Position numbers and translations under genes: made by a program. Below are positions 26,301 through 35,900 of a stretch of DNA of 64,000 bases, one piece after another; the first letter of the stretch is position 1; each line of letters starts with the position of its first letter. The DNA is taken from contig JAVGVS010000390.1 of assembly GCA_032718565.1 (NCBI GenBank), positions 98,354 to 162,353 of the forward strand. The letters run 5' to 3'. Under the pieces are notes generated by a model. That model was given only the letters and a program-made list of their open reading frames with translations. It ran no database searches and was not told the DNA's origin. This DNA comes from Distichodus sexfasciatus (taxonomy: Eukaryota > Chordata > Actinopteri > Characiformes > Distichodontidae).

Positions 26301-27157
26301 AAACAGAGAGTTGCCAAAAAATGACTTTAGCTGGGTTATCATAGGCAGGGTCACAAATAGCATTAAGAAAATCTCACGATTGGATCGAGATTCTTGGGCT
26401 CACGGCTCGATTCTAAATCTATTCACGATTCAATACATAGATGAATTTGTTGCCAGATTGGTGTTTTGAGTTACTTTTCCCCCCCAAAAAACCCCACGCT
26501 GAATCAAATCTAATTTACAAAATGTAAAGCGTTTTCGTTCATGCTCACGCAAACAAGGTTTATCGGGAAGATTTCCACAATGAGAGACCTATAGGACTGG
26601 CCAGCTGAACTCGTGTCAGGGGGAAAAAGTAAACTAGTTGAAAAGTATAATAAAAAAAAATTTGCGATGCAGGAATCGAAAGAATCGCGATTCGATTTTT
26701 TTTGGCACAGCCCCAATAAACAGACGTTACAATATGAGGTGGGCTCGATGTTTTCATTTTGGATCGATGCTGTGGGCTGATCGCTGAATCGATGTATCGT
26801 TACACTCCTCACAATGATGATGACGATGATGATGATGAGGATAAAGGCAAAGAAAAATTTAGATAAAGAGAGTTTCGGTTCCGTACCCACTAAGTGCCAG
26901 CTTTTCCGCTTCCCGTAAGCCCTGCAGCCCGCGGTCCGGTCCGACTCGTATCCGATGAGCGGGGTACAGATGCCGTCCGCCACCTGGCCCACCAGCAGCA
27001 GCACGCCGGCGTTGGAGCTCTGGAAGCCGAGCAGCGAGTGGTAGAAGACCAGCAGGTAGGTGAACCACATCGAGGCGCACAGGTCGTTCAAGAAATGCCC
27101 GACGGCGTAGCTCAGACGCCGGGACAGCGGCAGAGAAGGCTCGTCTTTCCCGGCCAT
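15610..27157 (-). CDS. mfsd12: mfsd12, lysosomal/melanosomal cysteine transporter (gene span)
   Basis: A complete gene of ten coding exons (listed singly), total 1485 coding bases, 494 residues. Human MFSD12 has about 480. MFSD12 is a twelve-helix major facilitator protein that imports cysteine into lysosomes and melanosomes and influences pheomelanin colour. Diagnostic motifs are [106 protein letters not shown] and MVAVTGGVA. All junctions are GT-AG and keep the frame. The cytoplasmic loop in exon 4 has an acidic EDKERDDDDEGE tract. The C-terminus is an acidic serine cluster. Introns hold many repeats; intron 1 is 2.5 kb and intron 6 about 1.6 kb. I used the ATG at 27155-27157, which gives an N-terminus of the family's usual length; the frame is open upstream through a minisatellite. 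Confidence 0.96.
15788..16126. mobile_element. hAT-like MITE, TAGGGACGCACGAT ends
   Basis: Perfect 14-bp terminal inverted repeat TAGGGACGCACGAT at both ends, element about 339 bp, no transposase. Flanks are AT-rich and only loosely similar (ATAAAAAC and TTAAAATT). Related copies occur near 19.96-20.31, 22.15, 36.33, 42.9-43.34 and 52.53 kb. Confidence 0.7.
16615..16766. repeat. palindromic GGATTAAGCCTAGTCTTGG repeat
   Basis: Contains the phrase GATTAAGCCTAGTCTTGGAC and its inverted form several times, making a foldback of about 150 bp. A second copy is at 3178-3243. Confidence 0.7.
16835..16965 (-). CDS. mfsd12: mfsd12 exon 9
   Basis: Acceptor AG at 16966-16967, donor GTAAGT at 16829-16834. 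Encodes TDLCCPACVWYYHY and the last helix with MVAVTGGVAVVAAFSLCSLL. Ends in phase 1 and joins exon 10 to make Cys. Confidence 0.93.
17311..17356. repeat. (AC)n microsatellite
   Basis: Twenty-three AC dinucleotides in mfsd12 intron 8, directly beside the donor side of exon 8. Confidence 0.95.
17368..17462 (-). CDS. mfsd12: mfsd12 exon 8
   Basis: Acceptor at 17463-17464, donor GTGAGT at 17367 downward. Encodes [20 protein letters not shown], then GVMIIQNLNPC, 31 codons plus two bases. Confidence 0.94.
18708..18859. mobile_element. short MITE with TAGGGTTG ends
   Basis: About 152 bp bounded by TAGGGTTG and its complement, with GATATCAC-like sequence inside. It lies in mfsd12 intron 7, next to exon 7. 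No target duplication is visible. Confidence 0.45.
18932..19102 (-). CDS. mfsd12: mfsd12 exon 7
   Basis: Acceptor AG at 19103-19104, donor GTACGT at 18931 downward; 57 codons in phase 0. Encodes MTYFSGLVLIMVFSYWVLLD, a loop, then [20 protein letters not shown], two membrane segments. Confidence 0.95.
19960..20310. mobile_element. copy of the composite TGCACTACCTAGTGCG / ATCGTGCA repeat
   Basis: Carries the phrases AAAAAGTCACTTCCCGCCCTA, GTGTGCACTACCTAGTGCG and GCGCCTTACCTAGCATAC, and ends in GATATCATCGTGCAGCCCTA. Near-identical phrases recur near 22.25, 36.54-36.69 and 42.95-43.34 kb. Probably a hAT-like MITE family. Confidence 0.6.
20724..20816 (-). CDS. mfsd12: mfsd12 exon 6
   Basis: Acceptor AG at 20817-20818, donor GTGAGT at 20723 downward; 31 codons in phase 0: KYIATIPLVMYVSGFVSSFI, then MKPFSRLIGKR. 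Confidence 0.95.
21946..22038 (-). CDS. mfsd12: mfsd12 exon 5
   Basis: Acceptor AG at 22039-22040, donor GTGAGA at 21945 downward; 31 codons in phase 0, [20 protein letters not shown], then MYLTNTLLLPK. Confidence 0.95.
22145..22360. mobile_element. hAT-like MITE end plus nested composite repeat
   Basis: Starts with TAAGGGATGCACGATGATAT, the same end as the 15788 element. It then runs into the GTGCATACTACTGCGC / TAATAGTATGGTAGG phrase shared with the 20.0, 36.6 and 43.0 kb copies in inverted order. The right boundary is unclear. Confidence 0.5.
22903..23115 (-). CDS. mfsd12: mfsd12 exon 4
   Basis: Acceptor AG at 23116-23117, donor GTGAGC at 22902 downward; 71 codons in phase 0. Encodes one membrane helix (NLSLIVLAIGALFSIIFHVG), the long central cytoplasmic loop with KEKK, an acidic DDDDEGE tract and RRPLI, then LLQWQHWLREPSFYQ. 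Confidence 0.96.
23918..24044 (-). CDS. mfsd12: mfsd12 exon 3
   Basis: Acceptor AG at 24045-24046, donor GTGAGT at 23917 downward. Encodes YAFTVVANITVYAVAWLLFH and a loop ending DIPVFR; phase 0 at the exit. Confidence 0.95.
24144..24354 (-). CDS. mfsd12: mfsd12 exon 2
   Basis: Acceptor AG at 24355-24356, donor GTAAAC at 24143 downward. Encodes two membrane helices with PCLGCPSSTPQWA between them, and the family motif [20 protein letters not shown]. Confidence 0.96.
25197..26355. mobile_element. TIR DNA element in mfsd12 intron 1
   Basis: Terminal inverted repeats of about 33 bp with roughly 80 percent identity. The left end is TGTGACCCGGCCTGTGAAAA; the right end is the complement of TGTGACCCTGCCTATGATAA. 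The length is about 1.16 kb and no transposase frame is visible. The superfamily is not clear to me. Confidence 0.6.
26887..27157 (-). CDS. mfsd12: mfsd12 exon 1 (start)
   Basis: ATG at 27155-27157, MAGKDEPSLPLSRRLSYAVG; donor GTACGG directly after position 26887, phase 1. Encodes helix 1 and the [18 protein letters not shown] loop, the MFS signature between helices 2 and 3. Confidence 0.94.
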
Positions 27158-27180
27158 CGCAGCACCACCCAACCGGGGCG

Positions 27181-27244
27181 AACCAGAGCCCAGACAACCC
27201 AAACCCAGACCCAGACCCAAACCCAGACCCAGACCCAGACCCAA
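27181..27244. repeat. CCCAGACCCAAA minisatellite in mfsd12 5' region
   Basis: Tandem copies of CCCAGA/CCCAAA on the plus strand. On the minus strand they are in frame with the mfsd12 start and would read as Gly-Leu repeats. Most likely 5' UTR. Confidence 0.85.
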
Positions 27245-27460
27245 ATTAGACCAGGACCGTGACCGAGGCCAGCTGCACCCACCTGGCCGTCTTACCCTCC
27301 TCGGTAGACATTTTCCATTTTATTAAAACTAATAACTAAAACGCCATGTCTGTGTCCCCAAAACACCCCGCATCACCCACTCGCTTCGTCCGCCGAGTTT
27401 TAAACTTCCTCCCGGTGTGGACTCAGTCAGCTGACCCGGGGAGGAGGAGGAGGAGGAAGA
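27245..27460 (-). promoter_or_regulatory. mfsd12: putative mfsd12 promoter and 5' UTR
   Basis: GC-rich DNA with a GGAGGAGGAGG tract (27441-27476) precedes the gene, followed by AT-rich intergenic sequence. A minus-strand ATG at 27311 downward (ATGTCTACCGAGGAG) is followed by a GT donor-like GGTAAG and could be a short upstream frame or an alternative 5' exon. No TATA box was identified. Confidence 0.35.
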
Positions 27461-27835
27461 GAAGGAGGAGGAGGGGCGATAAACTCTCGCTTCACTGCTT
27501 TACAGCTGCTTTATTTTTATAATATATAACAAATTATTCGTCACTTTTATTATTATTATTATTATTTTTATTTTTTATTAATTAATTAATCCAGTGTAAC
27601 TCCGCTCGGGATTATTCTTCTGAAACCCCGCCAGCCGCTTCCGGCTGATTGTTATTAGGCGCGCGTGACACGGGGCGGCACCCCATTTCGCTTTCCGCTC
27701 CCTACATAGTGCACTACGAAGAAGGGTGCAGGAGAATTTAAGGGGTATATACGTTAGATCAAAATTCAATTTATTGCTGTGTAATAATCCGACGTTTTAG
27801 TGCTAATTTACCAACCATTCATTAAAAAAAAAAAA

Positions 27836-28190
27836 GATTTACCACACTTAAAATTTATTTTCTATTAGAAATTGTTTAAAACTACTTAAAAAGACTATTA
27901 ATTTAGGATTACGAGTGACTGACTACTTATATTTATCGCTCATTTCAAAGATTTACCATTAATTTCTTAAAATTTATTTTCTATTAGAAATTATTTTAAA
28001 ACTACTTAAGAGACTAATTTAGGATTACTTAGATGACTGGACTACTTGAGGTTTATCGCTCATTTCAAAGGATTTCTGGTCAATATCTTTAAAATTTATT
28101 TTCTATTAGAAATTATTAAAAAAAAACTACTTAAGAGACTAATTTAGGATTACTTAGATGACTGACTACTTTATATTTATCGTCATTTAC
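27836..28190. repeat. tandem repeat, unit about 115 bp, three copies
   Basis: Each unit has AAAATTTATTTTCTATTAGA, an AAACTACTTAA run, a TTTAGGATTAC phrase and a TATCGCTCATTTC-like end. Copies differ by small indels. Confidence 0.8.
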
Positions 28191-28272
28191 TATATATACC
28201 GTAAACGCAAAATCTAAATGCATTTTTAAAAAATGTTAATTGGTTAGTATTATTCGTCAGCTTTCACATTGT

Positions 28273-28552
28273 GTGTTGGTGGCCTAGTGGTTAGGACCCA
28301 CCTCGACTTTTGACATGCCTGGGACAAGACTACCTGTCTGACGCATAACAAATCCATCATAAAATATCGGCTGTAAATATTGGACACTCGCCCTGGACCA
28401 AGAGGTCGCGGGTTCTAACTTCGTCACTATCATTGGGTCTTGTTTAGACCCTTAATGCCGAGCTGCTTCAAGGAGACTGTCCCTCGTTATTAGGAATGGA
28501 CTTGTTTCTGGATAAGAGCCGCTAAATGCCAGAAATGAAATGAATGAATGTG
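28273..28552 (+). mobile_element. tRNA-derived SINE
   Basis: The head has an A-box-like GGTGGCCTAGTGGTTAGGAC and, about 130 bp later, a B-box-like GCGGGTTCTAACTT. The tail reads GGATAAGAGCCGCTAAATGC and ends in AAATGAATGAATG repeats, as in many fish SINEs. Confidence 0.6.
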
Positions 28553-30150
28553 TGTGCAAATTCACGCACCTTAATACGAATTTGGGGAGGGTTAATTATG
28601 CTTAAGATGAACAACTGTTTTTTAATCATTATAGGAAACAGTGTGTCACTTATTCGACAGTTTAAGTACGAGCCCTAAATCTGATCGATTCTTTTCATAA
28701 AACAAAAAACAAAAGATTAAAAAGAGGATAGAGAATATTATACTAAGGGTCATAACAATAAACTATTTTTAATTAATGCATCTCCAAAAACCAGCGACTA
28801 ATACCAGTAATAAATTATTAATAAATCTAACACAGACTGGAAGGTTACACACGTCATCACTCTGTGATGGTTGCAAAAGGAGAACCAGAATAAGTTTCTG
28901 TCTAATCGCTATTGCTGATTTAAACACTTGGCTAGAAACTCTAATTCTTCTAATTATATTGCATATTTAATATGTATTGCAATAATGCTGTCTGTGTTCT
29001 CAGAAAAACCTGACTGAAGTGTAATGTGATGTTTGTAAACTTTTTTATTTTGTTTTCTTATGTTCATATACTATTTAAATAATATTCACTTTGACTTTGT
29101 GATTTTCTGATTTGTAAAATCTAGGATTATAATGTCAATGTTATGGTATCTTAAATACAGTTTTATTATTATTATTATAACTTTTGTAATAAGATGGAAT
29201 AAGCCTAAATGTCTTTTTTTTTTTGTTGTATATGGCTTGCATCGTACTTTCAAGATTATAACACCTCGTTACTTTTATGATCACAACTGGAAGACCATAA
29301 AGTGCTATATATAATTTTTTTTTTTTAACTATGATTTGTAATGTGATTTTTTTTGAGTTTGGTGTGAGTTTTGCCCTTAAACCAAAGTTTCTTTTATTAG
29401 AAAACGAAACACATTTATTGCTTTTAATTTCTCACACCACGTTATTTTTTCTAGAAATTAAAGCAAACAGTTGCCTCCCTAGATCTATATTTTCTTTTTA
29501 ATGATTTCTAGAATAATTTTGGTGGTTTCTGCATCTTCCACTAGCATTTCGGCTTGTGACTTTCGTCTGGCGGCGGTCTGCTGTTACTGCGGTAATTCTT
29601 GATGTTTCTGAATTAATATTAAACTTAAGTTTCAAAACCCAACTACCATCACATTATTTCTAAAATCGGTTGAAGAGGGCGTTTTTCAGCGCAGCACTAA
29701 ATCTAACGTAGTTCAGCGAAGCGCCCCATAAAGATCACATCACCCAAGATCATTTACCAGAAGATTGCCAGCCGCATGATAACTCAGTATGCTGCTCCCC
29801 TAAATCATTTGTGTGTATTATTTTGGTTCTCAATATCCATAAAAAACAAATCCGCAGATGTATAACACGGCAAACATATACTGTACCGCCTCTTGTTTAT
29901 AACTGTGGAGAAACCTATTCAACAACTGATTTCATTTCCACCCCAGTGCATAAAGCACACGTTTAAAAAATCATCTACAATGTAATTTTTCAGTAACTGA
30001 GTGCGCCAAACACCCGCCGAATTTAAGTAACAGCCGCTGAGGCCTCTACATGAGATGGCTAAAAAGATGACTACTATAACAGTTACGCCATTCATCCGCT
30101 CACGAGAAGCACATGAAGGAAGTGAGATTTGTATTTTGATTATTAAATGG

Positions 30151-30178
30151 ATTCTGAATAGAGGAGACTATTCAGAAT
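30151..30178. other. perfect hairpin, 11-bp stem
   Basis: ATTCTGAATAG, a six-base loop AGGAGA, then CTATTCAGAAT. Function is unknown; no U tract follows. Confidence 0.5.
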
Positions 30179-30584
30179 CACGTTAATGATCAAAATGCTC
30201 ACCAGGCATGAATCAGCACGTATCGTCTGCTGATGCTTTGTGGTATGAGTTTGAGCTGATGTGGTGGAGACGCTGCTCAAGATTGATCTGTTCCGGTTAG
30301 ATTTACGGGTGAGACGATCCCAAAAAAATAACGATAACTTGCTTTATAGAAATTCTAGAACATTGAAAGCAGCAATTTCTACAGAATTCCGTATATTCAT
30401 GGAGCTCCAGTTCAGTTCAGTTCTCATTTAGTGCGCATAGGGCTAGTATTTACAGTCCAAATTAATTTGGTCTCATTTATCATTTTTAACGCCCAGACTC
30501 ACATCTTCAAAATATAGCTGATACGGATTTTCCGATCTCTAAAGACATGTCTGAGGAAAAAGTAAGAAACACTATATTAGTTGC

Positions 30585-31412
30585 TAACGTACACTAGCTG
30601 CTAACGCACTATGTTACGCTAACGCAATCTGCTGCTAACGTGCACTATGTTAGTTGCTAACATGCACTATGCTAGTTTGCTAACATGCACTATGTTAGCT
30701 GCTAACGTACACTAGTTGCTAACGCGCACTATGTTGGCTGCTAATGGACACTAGTTGCTAACATGCACTATGTTAGTTGCTAACATACATTAGTTGCTAA
30801 TGTACACTAGTTGCTAACGTGCACTATGTTAGCTGCTAATGGACACTAGTTGCTAACGTGCACTATGTTAGCTGCTAATGGACACCAGTGCTAACGTGCA
30901 CTATGTTAGTTGCTAACATACATTAGTTGCTAACGTGCACTATGTTGGCTGCTAACGTACACTAGTTGCTAACGTGCACTATGTTGGCTGCTAATGGACA
31001 CTAGTTGCTAACGTGCACTATGTTGGCTAACGTATACTAACTGCTAACGTGCACTGCATTAGCTGCTAACGTGCACTAGTTGCTTAGATGCACTATGTTA
31101 GTTGCTAACGTACGCCGGTTGCTAACGTGCACTGTTAGCGGCTAACGTACACTAGTTGCTAACGTGCACCATGTTAGTTGCTAACGTGCACTAGCTCCAA
31201 ACGTACACTAAGTTAGCTGCTAACGTACACTAGTTGCTCACGTATACTAGTTGCTAACATGCATTATGTTAGCTTCTAACGTCCACAAGTCGCTAACATG
31301 CGTTATGTTGGCTGCTAACGTACACTATTTGCTAACGTGCACTGTTAGCTGCTAACGTACACTAGTTGCTAACGTGTACTAGTTGCTAACATGCATTATG
31401 TCGGCTGTTTCT
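30585..31412. repeat. GCTAACGTGCACTATGTTAG minisatellite, about 830 bp
   Basis: Tandem array of roughly 20-bp and 38-bp higher-order units that alternate GCTAACGTGCACTATGTTAG with TGCTAACGTACACTAGT. Around forty half-units are present, with GTTGGC and GGACAC variants repeating at intervals. Confidence 0.92.
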
Positions 31413-31724
31413 CGTGGCATTTCCAGACTAATATTCCATCACCGAGCGAGTCTTTAAAAATGGCCAGGAATGTGAAAGGGTGGATCAATACGTTTTAAAC
31501 GGTCACACTCCGGTCAAACATCTGAATGAAAGATGGTCAGCGCGTTGCAGCGGCACGTTGAGACAGAGACGCGGGGAGGCGGGGGAGAAAAGAAAAGCAA
31601 CATTTAATAGGTTTGTAATTCATCGTACATCCTCACGCTTTTATAGGCGACCTCTGTTACTGCTTATAAAACCATATATTCATTTCTGCGCCGAAGAGCT
31701 ACGATGCAGCGTACAACGGTGAAA
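31413..31724. other. intergenic, nothing recognised
   Basis: Spacer between the minisatellite and the probable 3' end of csnk1g2. No feature was identified in it. Confidence 0.4.
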
Positions 31725-32913
31725 GAAGGTAAACGCCAACCGGCTTTATTTGAACGGCCCTGGAGCGCACAGTGGAGAGCGAACGGACAGAGAGAAACCA
31801 GAGAGAGAGAGAGAGAGAGAGGAGGAGGAGGAGGAGCGCTGATCACACCTCAACCAGGATCCGGAGTTTCAGACCAGAACGAATTAGTGTTAAAACGGTT
31901 GAACGTGGAAAGGCACAACCTAAGTTTCCCGGTTAAATCAATCCGACGTTGAGGGGTTGAGAAGTAAATCACGAGACAAAACCTGACGTGCGTCCGGCCC
32001 ACGGGCGAAGAAAACGCGTCGTCGATTTTGTACCAAGTAAAACGTCGCGCGACGATCCTCCAAAAGTGCAATTCTAAAAGAAGAGGGCGCCCGTGTCTTC
32101 CTCTCGGCCTTCCGCAGAACCTGAGACCAGCCGCTGTGCTGCATCGCCCGCGTCCACCACACGAGGGGGCGGCAAAACACAAAGAGGGGGGGGAAAAAAA
32201 AAAAAAAGAAAAAAAAAGAGGGAGGGAGGAAGGAAGGAGGAAAGAAAAGCAGCTCACACCTAGCACATGAATAAAACTCTTCAACTCGGGGACAGCGCAA
32301 ACGCCAAAAACAAACCATCTCTTTAAATTACAGAAAGAAAAGAAAAAAAAAAATAGACCAAGAATTTACAGAAGCGGATTTGATTCTGCTTGTACATGAC
32401 ATTTCTCCCGGTTTTGCGTCGTCGTCGTCATCCCGCTTCCGCATGCCATCCCGTAAAAGTATACGGAAACCCGTCGGGTCGCAGCGCGTCCGCTTCTCGT
32501 CCGTTTGAGTCCTCCCGTAAATGTTTTGCGCATGATCTAAAATACACGTTTCCTCGTCTCAGTTTTCTGTTGGGATCACTGTTCATGATTTTTTTTACAA
32601 ATAGACGTAATTCCTCTAAACGTTGTCCTTTAAAAAGGGAGTGGGATTCCGAGAGAAGGGGGTCCGCACTGGAATTTTGGGGGTCTCTGATGCCACGGGT
32701 CAGGCAGTGGGTGTCTGTTCCTCAGAGTACACACACACACACACACACACTCATTCACACTCACACTCACACACACACACACACGCGTGTAGAGAAGGAG
32801 CGCAGCGGTGCGCCGCACCGCCTCTTCAGTCGCCGCCATGGTTTGGTGTTCGTTTAGCGCCCGGCTGACCGCACCGGTGACCGTGTTCAGCGTCCCTCCG
32901 TCCCGGCGCCGCC
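31725..32913 (-). other. csnk1g2: probable csnk1g2 3' UTR
   Basis: Non-coding after the csnk1g2 stop. A minus-strand AATAAA signal is present at 31745-31750. It includes purine-rich tracts (31804-31836, 32166-32250) and an AC microsatellite (32729-32783). Confidence 0.4.
32729..32783. repeat. (AC)n / ACTC microsatellite
   Basis: AC tract interrupted by TCATTCACACTCACACTC, inside the probable csnk1g2 3' UTR. Confidence 0.9.
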
Positions 32914-32968
32914 TCACTTGTGCCTCTGCAGCGCTTTCCTCTTCCTCCGCTTGAAAAAGCAACAGCAC
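32914..32968 (-). CDS. csnk1g2: csnk1g2 exon 11 (C-terminus and stop)
   Basis: Acceptor AG at 32969-32970. Encodes [18 protein letters not shown] and TGA, the palmitoylated basic tail of CK1 gamma. Confidence 0.96.
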
Positions 32969-35900
32969 CTGGAGGAGGACGTCAAAAAGAGTCGGTTTTA
33001 GGATCCTCGCCGCCCGCTTCAGCTAGTGAAGTTCGGCGCTAGCTTTGAGAGACAGAACCGAAGCGGTAAACTCACTTGGTATCGTCGGCGACCTCCACCT
33101 CGGCGGGGGCGGTGATGGGGGCGTTGGAGTGTCCGGCCGTGGGGTCGTCCGTGTTCACCTCGCCGTTCGTCGAGCTCATTACCTAAACCGGAGAGCAGAG
33201 GGTTGGTTTCGGCCGTGTCCTTGTGGCGAACGTCAGGACTCATTGACCAACGTATTCTTCACCAACGTTCGACAGACACATCTACACGGATGGCGTGCGT
33301 GCGTAGTGTACAGAGAGTGAGACAGACTGTGTGTGTGTGTGTATAGAGAGTGAGACGTGTGTGTGTGTGTGTGTATTTTAACGTACAGAGAGCAGGATGT
33401 GGGTTTCTGCGTATTTTACGTTAAGGGACACTGAGAACGCAGACGGATAGGTCAAGGCGTGCAGACGGGCGTGCAGACGGGCGGGTCGGGTGCAGCAGAG
33501 CGGTACCTGCACTGAGCCCCCGAGCCTGTCGGCTGTGAGGTGAGAGCCCAGGAGCTCCCTGTTGGTGACGGGAGTGGGCTGAGACTCGCTTCCTTTGGGT
33601 TCCGGAGACTGGCACCGAGACCACGAGGAGGAGGAGGAAGAAGAAGGAGTAGAAGTAGAAGAGGAGGAAGAGGAGGAGGAGGGTGGCGAAAAAAAGGAGC
33701 ACGAAAGGTGGCGAGGAAAAGGAGGAGGAGGTGAGGAACACAAACAAAAAGAAGAACACAACGTTTTAAAGAGGAGGAAGAAGATCCCATGCAGAAGCAA
33801 GAGCGCTAGAACTAGCTCGAACCCAGACCGGAAGAGAGAACGAGTGCACACGTGAAAGGAGAGAAAAAACAGTGAATGAGAGAGAAAACATGCTGGAGGT
33901 GAGCCGACCCGCGTCCGTCCTCTTTCACACTAAATAAACACGCACGCAAGCAGAACGCCCTGCGAAAAAACCATCGGCAACATGGCGGCGGAACTGAAAG
34001 AGCACACTCCGTTAATTCGCTCGTTCGTTCATTCACCGAACCGCTGAATCCCAACCGGGGGCGCGCGGAGGAAGCGGAGCCTGTCCCGGGACTTTACGGG
34101 CGCAGGGCGGGGACTGCACTTACGTCTCACGGGGCCTATTCAGAGTCGCCAGTTAACCTACAGCGCGTGTTTTCGGAAGCCCGGAGGAAACCCACGCCAA
34201 CACGGGGAGACCGCGCCCACGTCCGCACGCCACACAGAAAGGCGCTACGCCCGACCGGGGGGTCGAACCCGCAACCTTCTCGCCGTGAGGCGACCGCGCT
34301 TCTCCGGTAATAGAATAGTTTCAAATGAAACCAACCGTGTAGCGGCCTCGTTTCAGCCTCACGGCTGAATTCTTCCTGAACGCCACAGAAGAAAAATCAC
34401 TAGCGTGGCGTCGCTCGTTATTATACAGCTGCAGACAAACACGAAACGACGCCCAGGAACGACCGGCAAACGCCTGCGTAAAAAGTCATCGAATTTCGGC
34501 TACTGATGACGAATCCCTCTGAAGACTCGGCGAGAGTTAACCCGGGGCCCATGTTGTTTGTGTGTTTCTCAGCGCTATCGTGGCTCCACATCAGGACACG
34601 CCGCGTCTGCGCCACATCCTGTCAGTCCCGTGCCGTAATCTGATCGTAACCAGGGCTGCTTCAGATGAACACCTCCGATAGTCGGCCTCGTTTCTGACAA
34701 ACAATAAAAGCGCGTCTGGACATACAGTTCCGAGTGGACGCGCTGGTGAATAACGTAAGGTGTTCGGGGCAATAAGGTAAACGATACGTTTTCCCATGAA
34801 GGAGAGCGTCACCTCTTTTTGTTTCCCCCCTTAAAGTCACCAAAGTCACCATAACAACGCTACGCACGATTACGCTCTTGGGCCGTGTTTCAAAAGCATT
34901 ACTTTTAGCAAAAATGATCAATCAGGAAACCGCTCGGCCGCTCGCATTTGAGTATGTACTAAGGGTGGGCCGATTCTCAGGGGGCCGATATTAGCTCGTT
35001 TTTTTCCTGATTACCGCCGATGTTAAGTAACGGCTCCGCTGCCGTTTGTTGCTTTCGACTTTAATGTCCCGCCCACAACCGTCTCGGATTGGCTATACGT
35101 GACACCAGCTGCCGCCCCTCAACGCGGAAGCCTCGCCGTCACTCCCACACGAGCGCAGCGTCGCGCTCCGAGAAGGAGAAGAGGAGAGCTTCAGCTGAAT
35201 GTCGGTTACCGTTCCGGTAACCAGCAGTAATCGGTATCGATATCGGCCCCGAAAAAAAATATATATATATATCGGCCGACCTCTAGCGTTAACGCTCAAT
35301 AAGGTTACAGCTCCAGAATTTGACAATGCAAAGGTTAGAGCCGAGCGGCAGCGGTCATCACGAACAAACTTTCCCTATGTCCACTTTCTACTGAATGATC
35401 CTGTGTGTGTGTGTGTGTGTGTGTGTTCACCTGGTTTTTGGTCTGAGGCTGTGCTTTATCTCTGTTGCCGGGCTGCAGGGGTGTGTCACTCGGAATAGGC
35501 CCTATAGGAGTCGGCTGGACACAAGAGAGGGAAAGAAATATTTAGAAACGTAATTAATAGGGATGCACCGATCCATCGGTCAGCGATCGGAATCGGCCGA
35601 CTTTTGGCCTGATCGGTGATCGGCCGATCACTCACGCGTATTGCCGATGTCAAAGCGACCTTGCGCATGCGCATTACTTGCAGCGTACTTCGGGCAGCGT
35701 TCACACGTACGCTCAACGGAGGCGTTTCTCATTCACTTTGAATGGGGCGACATCGTGCGGCGACGAAATGAATTTTGGGTGCGTGAGTGTGGCGTCACAT
35801 CAACGCCAAAACTAGAGCGCGGCAAAAATTCGCGGGCGTAAATTTCAAAGTCGCGCGCGCAAATGTGAAACTTGAGAGCGCAAAATTAAGAATCGAGTGC

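Larger units (their letters stand above)
27477..30580. other. intergenic, no gene seen
   Basis: Holds a 110-bp tandem repeat (27840-28190), a tRNA-like SINE (28273-28552), AT-rich DNA, and a perfect 11-bp hairpin at 30151-30178. Frames are short and unlike coding sequence. Confidence 0.5.

Noticed and set aside
33378..33851. 157-codon serine-rich minus-strand frame
   Set aside because: Mostly translation of a GAG/GAA repeat; only the 33507-33608 part is a real exon candidate.
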